Shown one piece after another: positions 16,224-16,501 of a DNA stretch of 16,501 nucleotides (position 1 is its first letter; each line of letters opens with the position of its first letter). The notes beneath the pieces were generated by a model that saw only the letters and a program-made list of their open reading frames with translations, did not search any database and had not been told where the DNA came from. Source of the stretch: STC-74 sp031423995 (GTDB lineage: Bacteria; Patescibacteriota; Gracilibacteria; BD1-5; UBA2023); the NCBI GenBank assembly GCA_031423995.1, contig JANPGO010000101.1:1-16501 (forward strand). Reading direction: 5' to 3'. The translations under genes were made by a program, and so were the position numbers.

Positions 16224-16501
16224 ATGACAAATAGTTTACACGATACTGCTGAATGAGTAACACGTGAATTTGATATGTATAGATTTAGTCCAGATATCCA
16301 ATGAGCGAGAAACGTAATGGTAAAATATGGTTTTCCAGATTCTACTGAGTGACTCAAATGAGAAATTGATTTTCTTAGATGATCAATAAAGGATTCACTT
16401 GAAATGTATATGCAAATTCCTGTGGGATGAACATTCTCAGATGCTGATTTTGATAATGTCATGAATTATCTTACCAAATGATTGCCTATTCATGGAGAGA
16501 A
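16224..16501 (+). CDS. Unknown protein, 3' end beyond the window, UGA-rich
   Basis: ATG 16224 opens a frame with no TAA/TAG to the right edge (92 codons) and seven UGA codons against three GGN glycine codons. Visible text includes TREFDMYRFSPDIQGARNVMVKYG and MYMQIPVGGTFSDADFDNVMNYL. It looks like a soluble protein without a signal peptide; no family is recognised from this part. AT content and heavy UGA use match the 1064-aa and PIN-like genes rather than yidD next to it. Confidence 0.6.

Noticed and set aside
1..16501. UGA read as tryptophan (code 4)
   Set aside because: UGA falls on conserved glycines in YidD, DUF2130, PIN-like and DUF4012 proteins; UGG already supplies the conserved tryptophans (for example KEDWW, RCNPW).
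1..16501. tRNA, rRNA, CRISPR array or transposase gene
   Set aside because: I looked for each on both strands and saw none; the only mobile-looking items are the two small inverted-repeat elements.

Overview
The window is a bacterial chromosome segment that makes sense only if UGA is read as glycine (genetic code 25). This points to the candidate phyla Gracilibacteria (BD1-5) or Absconditabacteria (SR1). Read with the standard code, almost every gene falls apart into short pieces. Read with UGA = Gly, the pieces join in frame into full-length proteins ending at TAA or TAG. The reassigned codons fall on family-conserved glycines in YidD, DUF2130, the PIN-like protein and DUF4012, and one lies inside a signal peptide. 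The sequence does not separate the two phyla. No tRNA gene, including the expected tRNA-Gly(UCA), was seen.

Layout. 1-2952, minus strand: a YgjP-like metalloprotease-fold protein (cut by the left edge and carrying a small repeat element inside its frame), MntP manganese exporter, a DUF2809 membrane protein, two very small basic proteins, and a RhuM-Fic/Doc fusion. 3020-6214, minus: one AT-rich, UGA-saturated gene of 1064 codons with no recognised family. 6299-6727, minus: a MarR-family regulator, divergent from 6877-8175, plus: a secreted or membrane protein with a PLDc_N-like membrane hairpin and a long Pro/Ala tail, ended by a strong terminator. 8277-8732, minus: unknown 151-aa protein, followed by an operator-like dyad and a broken MarR C-terminus. 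8907-11719, minus: a 108-aa helical protein, a DUF2130 coiled-coil/nuclease-like protein and a PIN-like (PIN_8/DUF4935-type) nuclease. 11875-15695, plus: DUF4012 protein (frame-broken by an insertion of about 100 bp), a BatA-like vWA protein and a TPR-like membrane protein, the last genes overlapping each other. 15925-16179, plus: YidD. 16224-end, plus: start of another UGA-rich unknown gene.

How the parts may work together. The 11875-15695 block looks like one envelope operon (extracellular DUF4012, membrane vWA, membrane TPR). The DUF2130-PIN pair looks like a two-nuclease cassette of the kind found in defence or toxin loci. The MarR protein probably controls the divergent Pro/Ala-rich envelope protein. 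UGA use is very uneven: about 60-80% of glycines in the AT-rich unknown and PIN genes, but few or none in MntP, MarR and the DUF4012/vWA genes. This suggests genes of different histories lie side by side.
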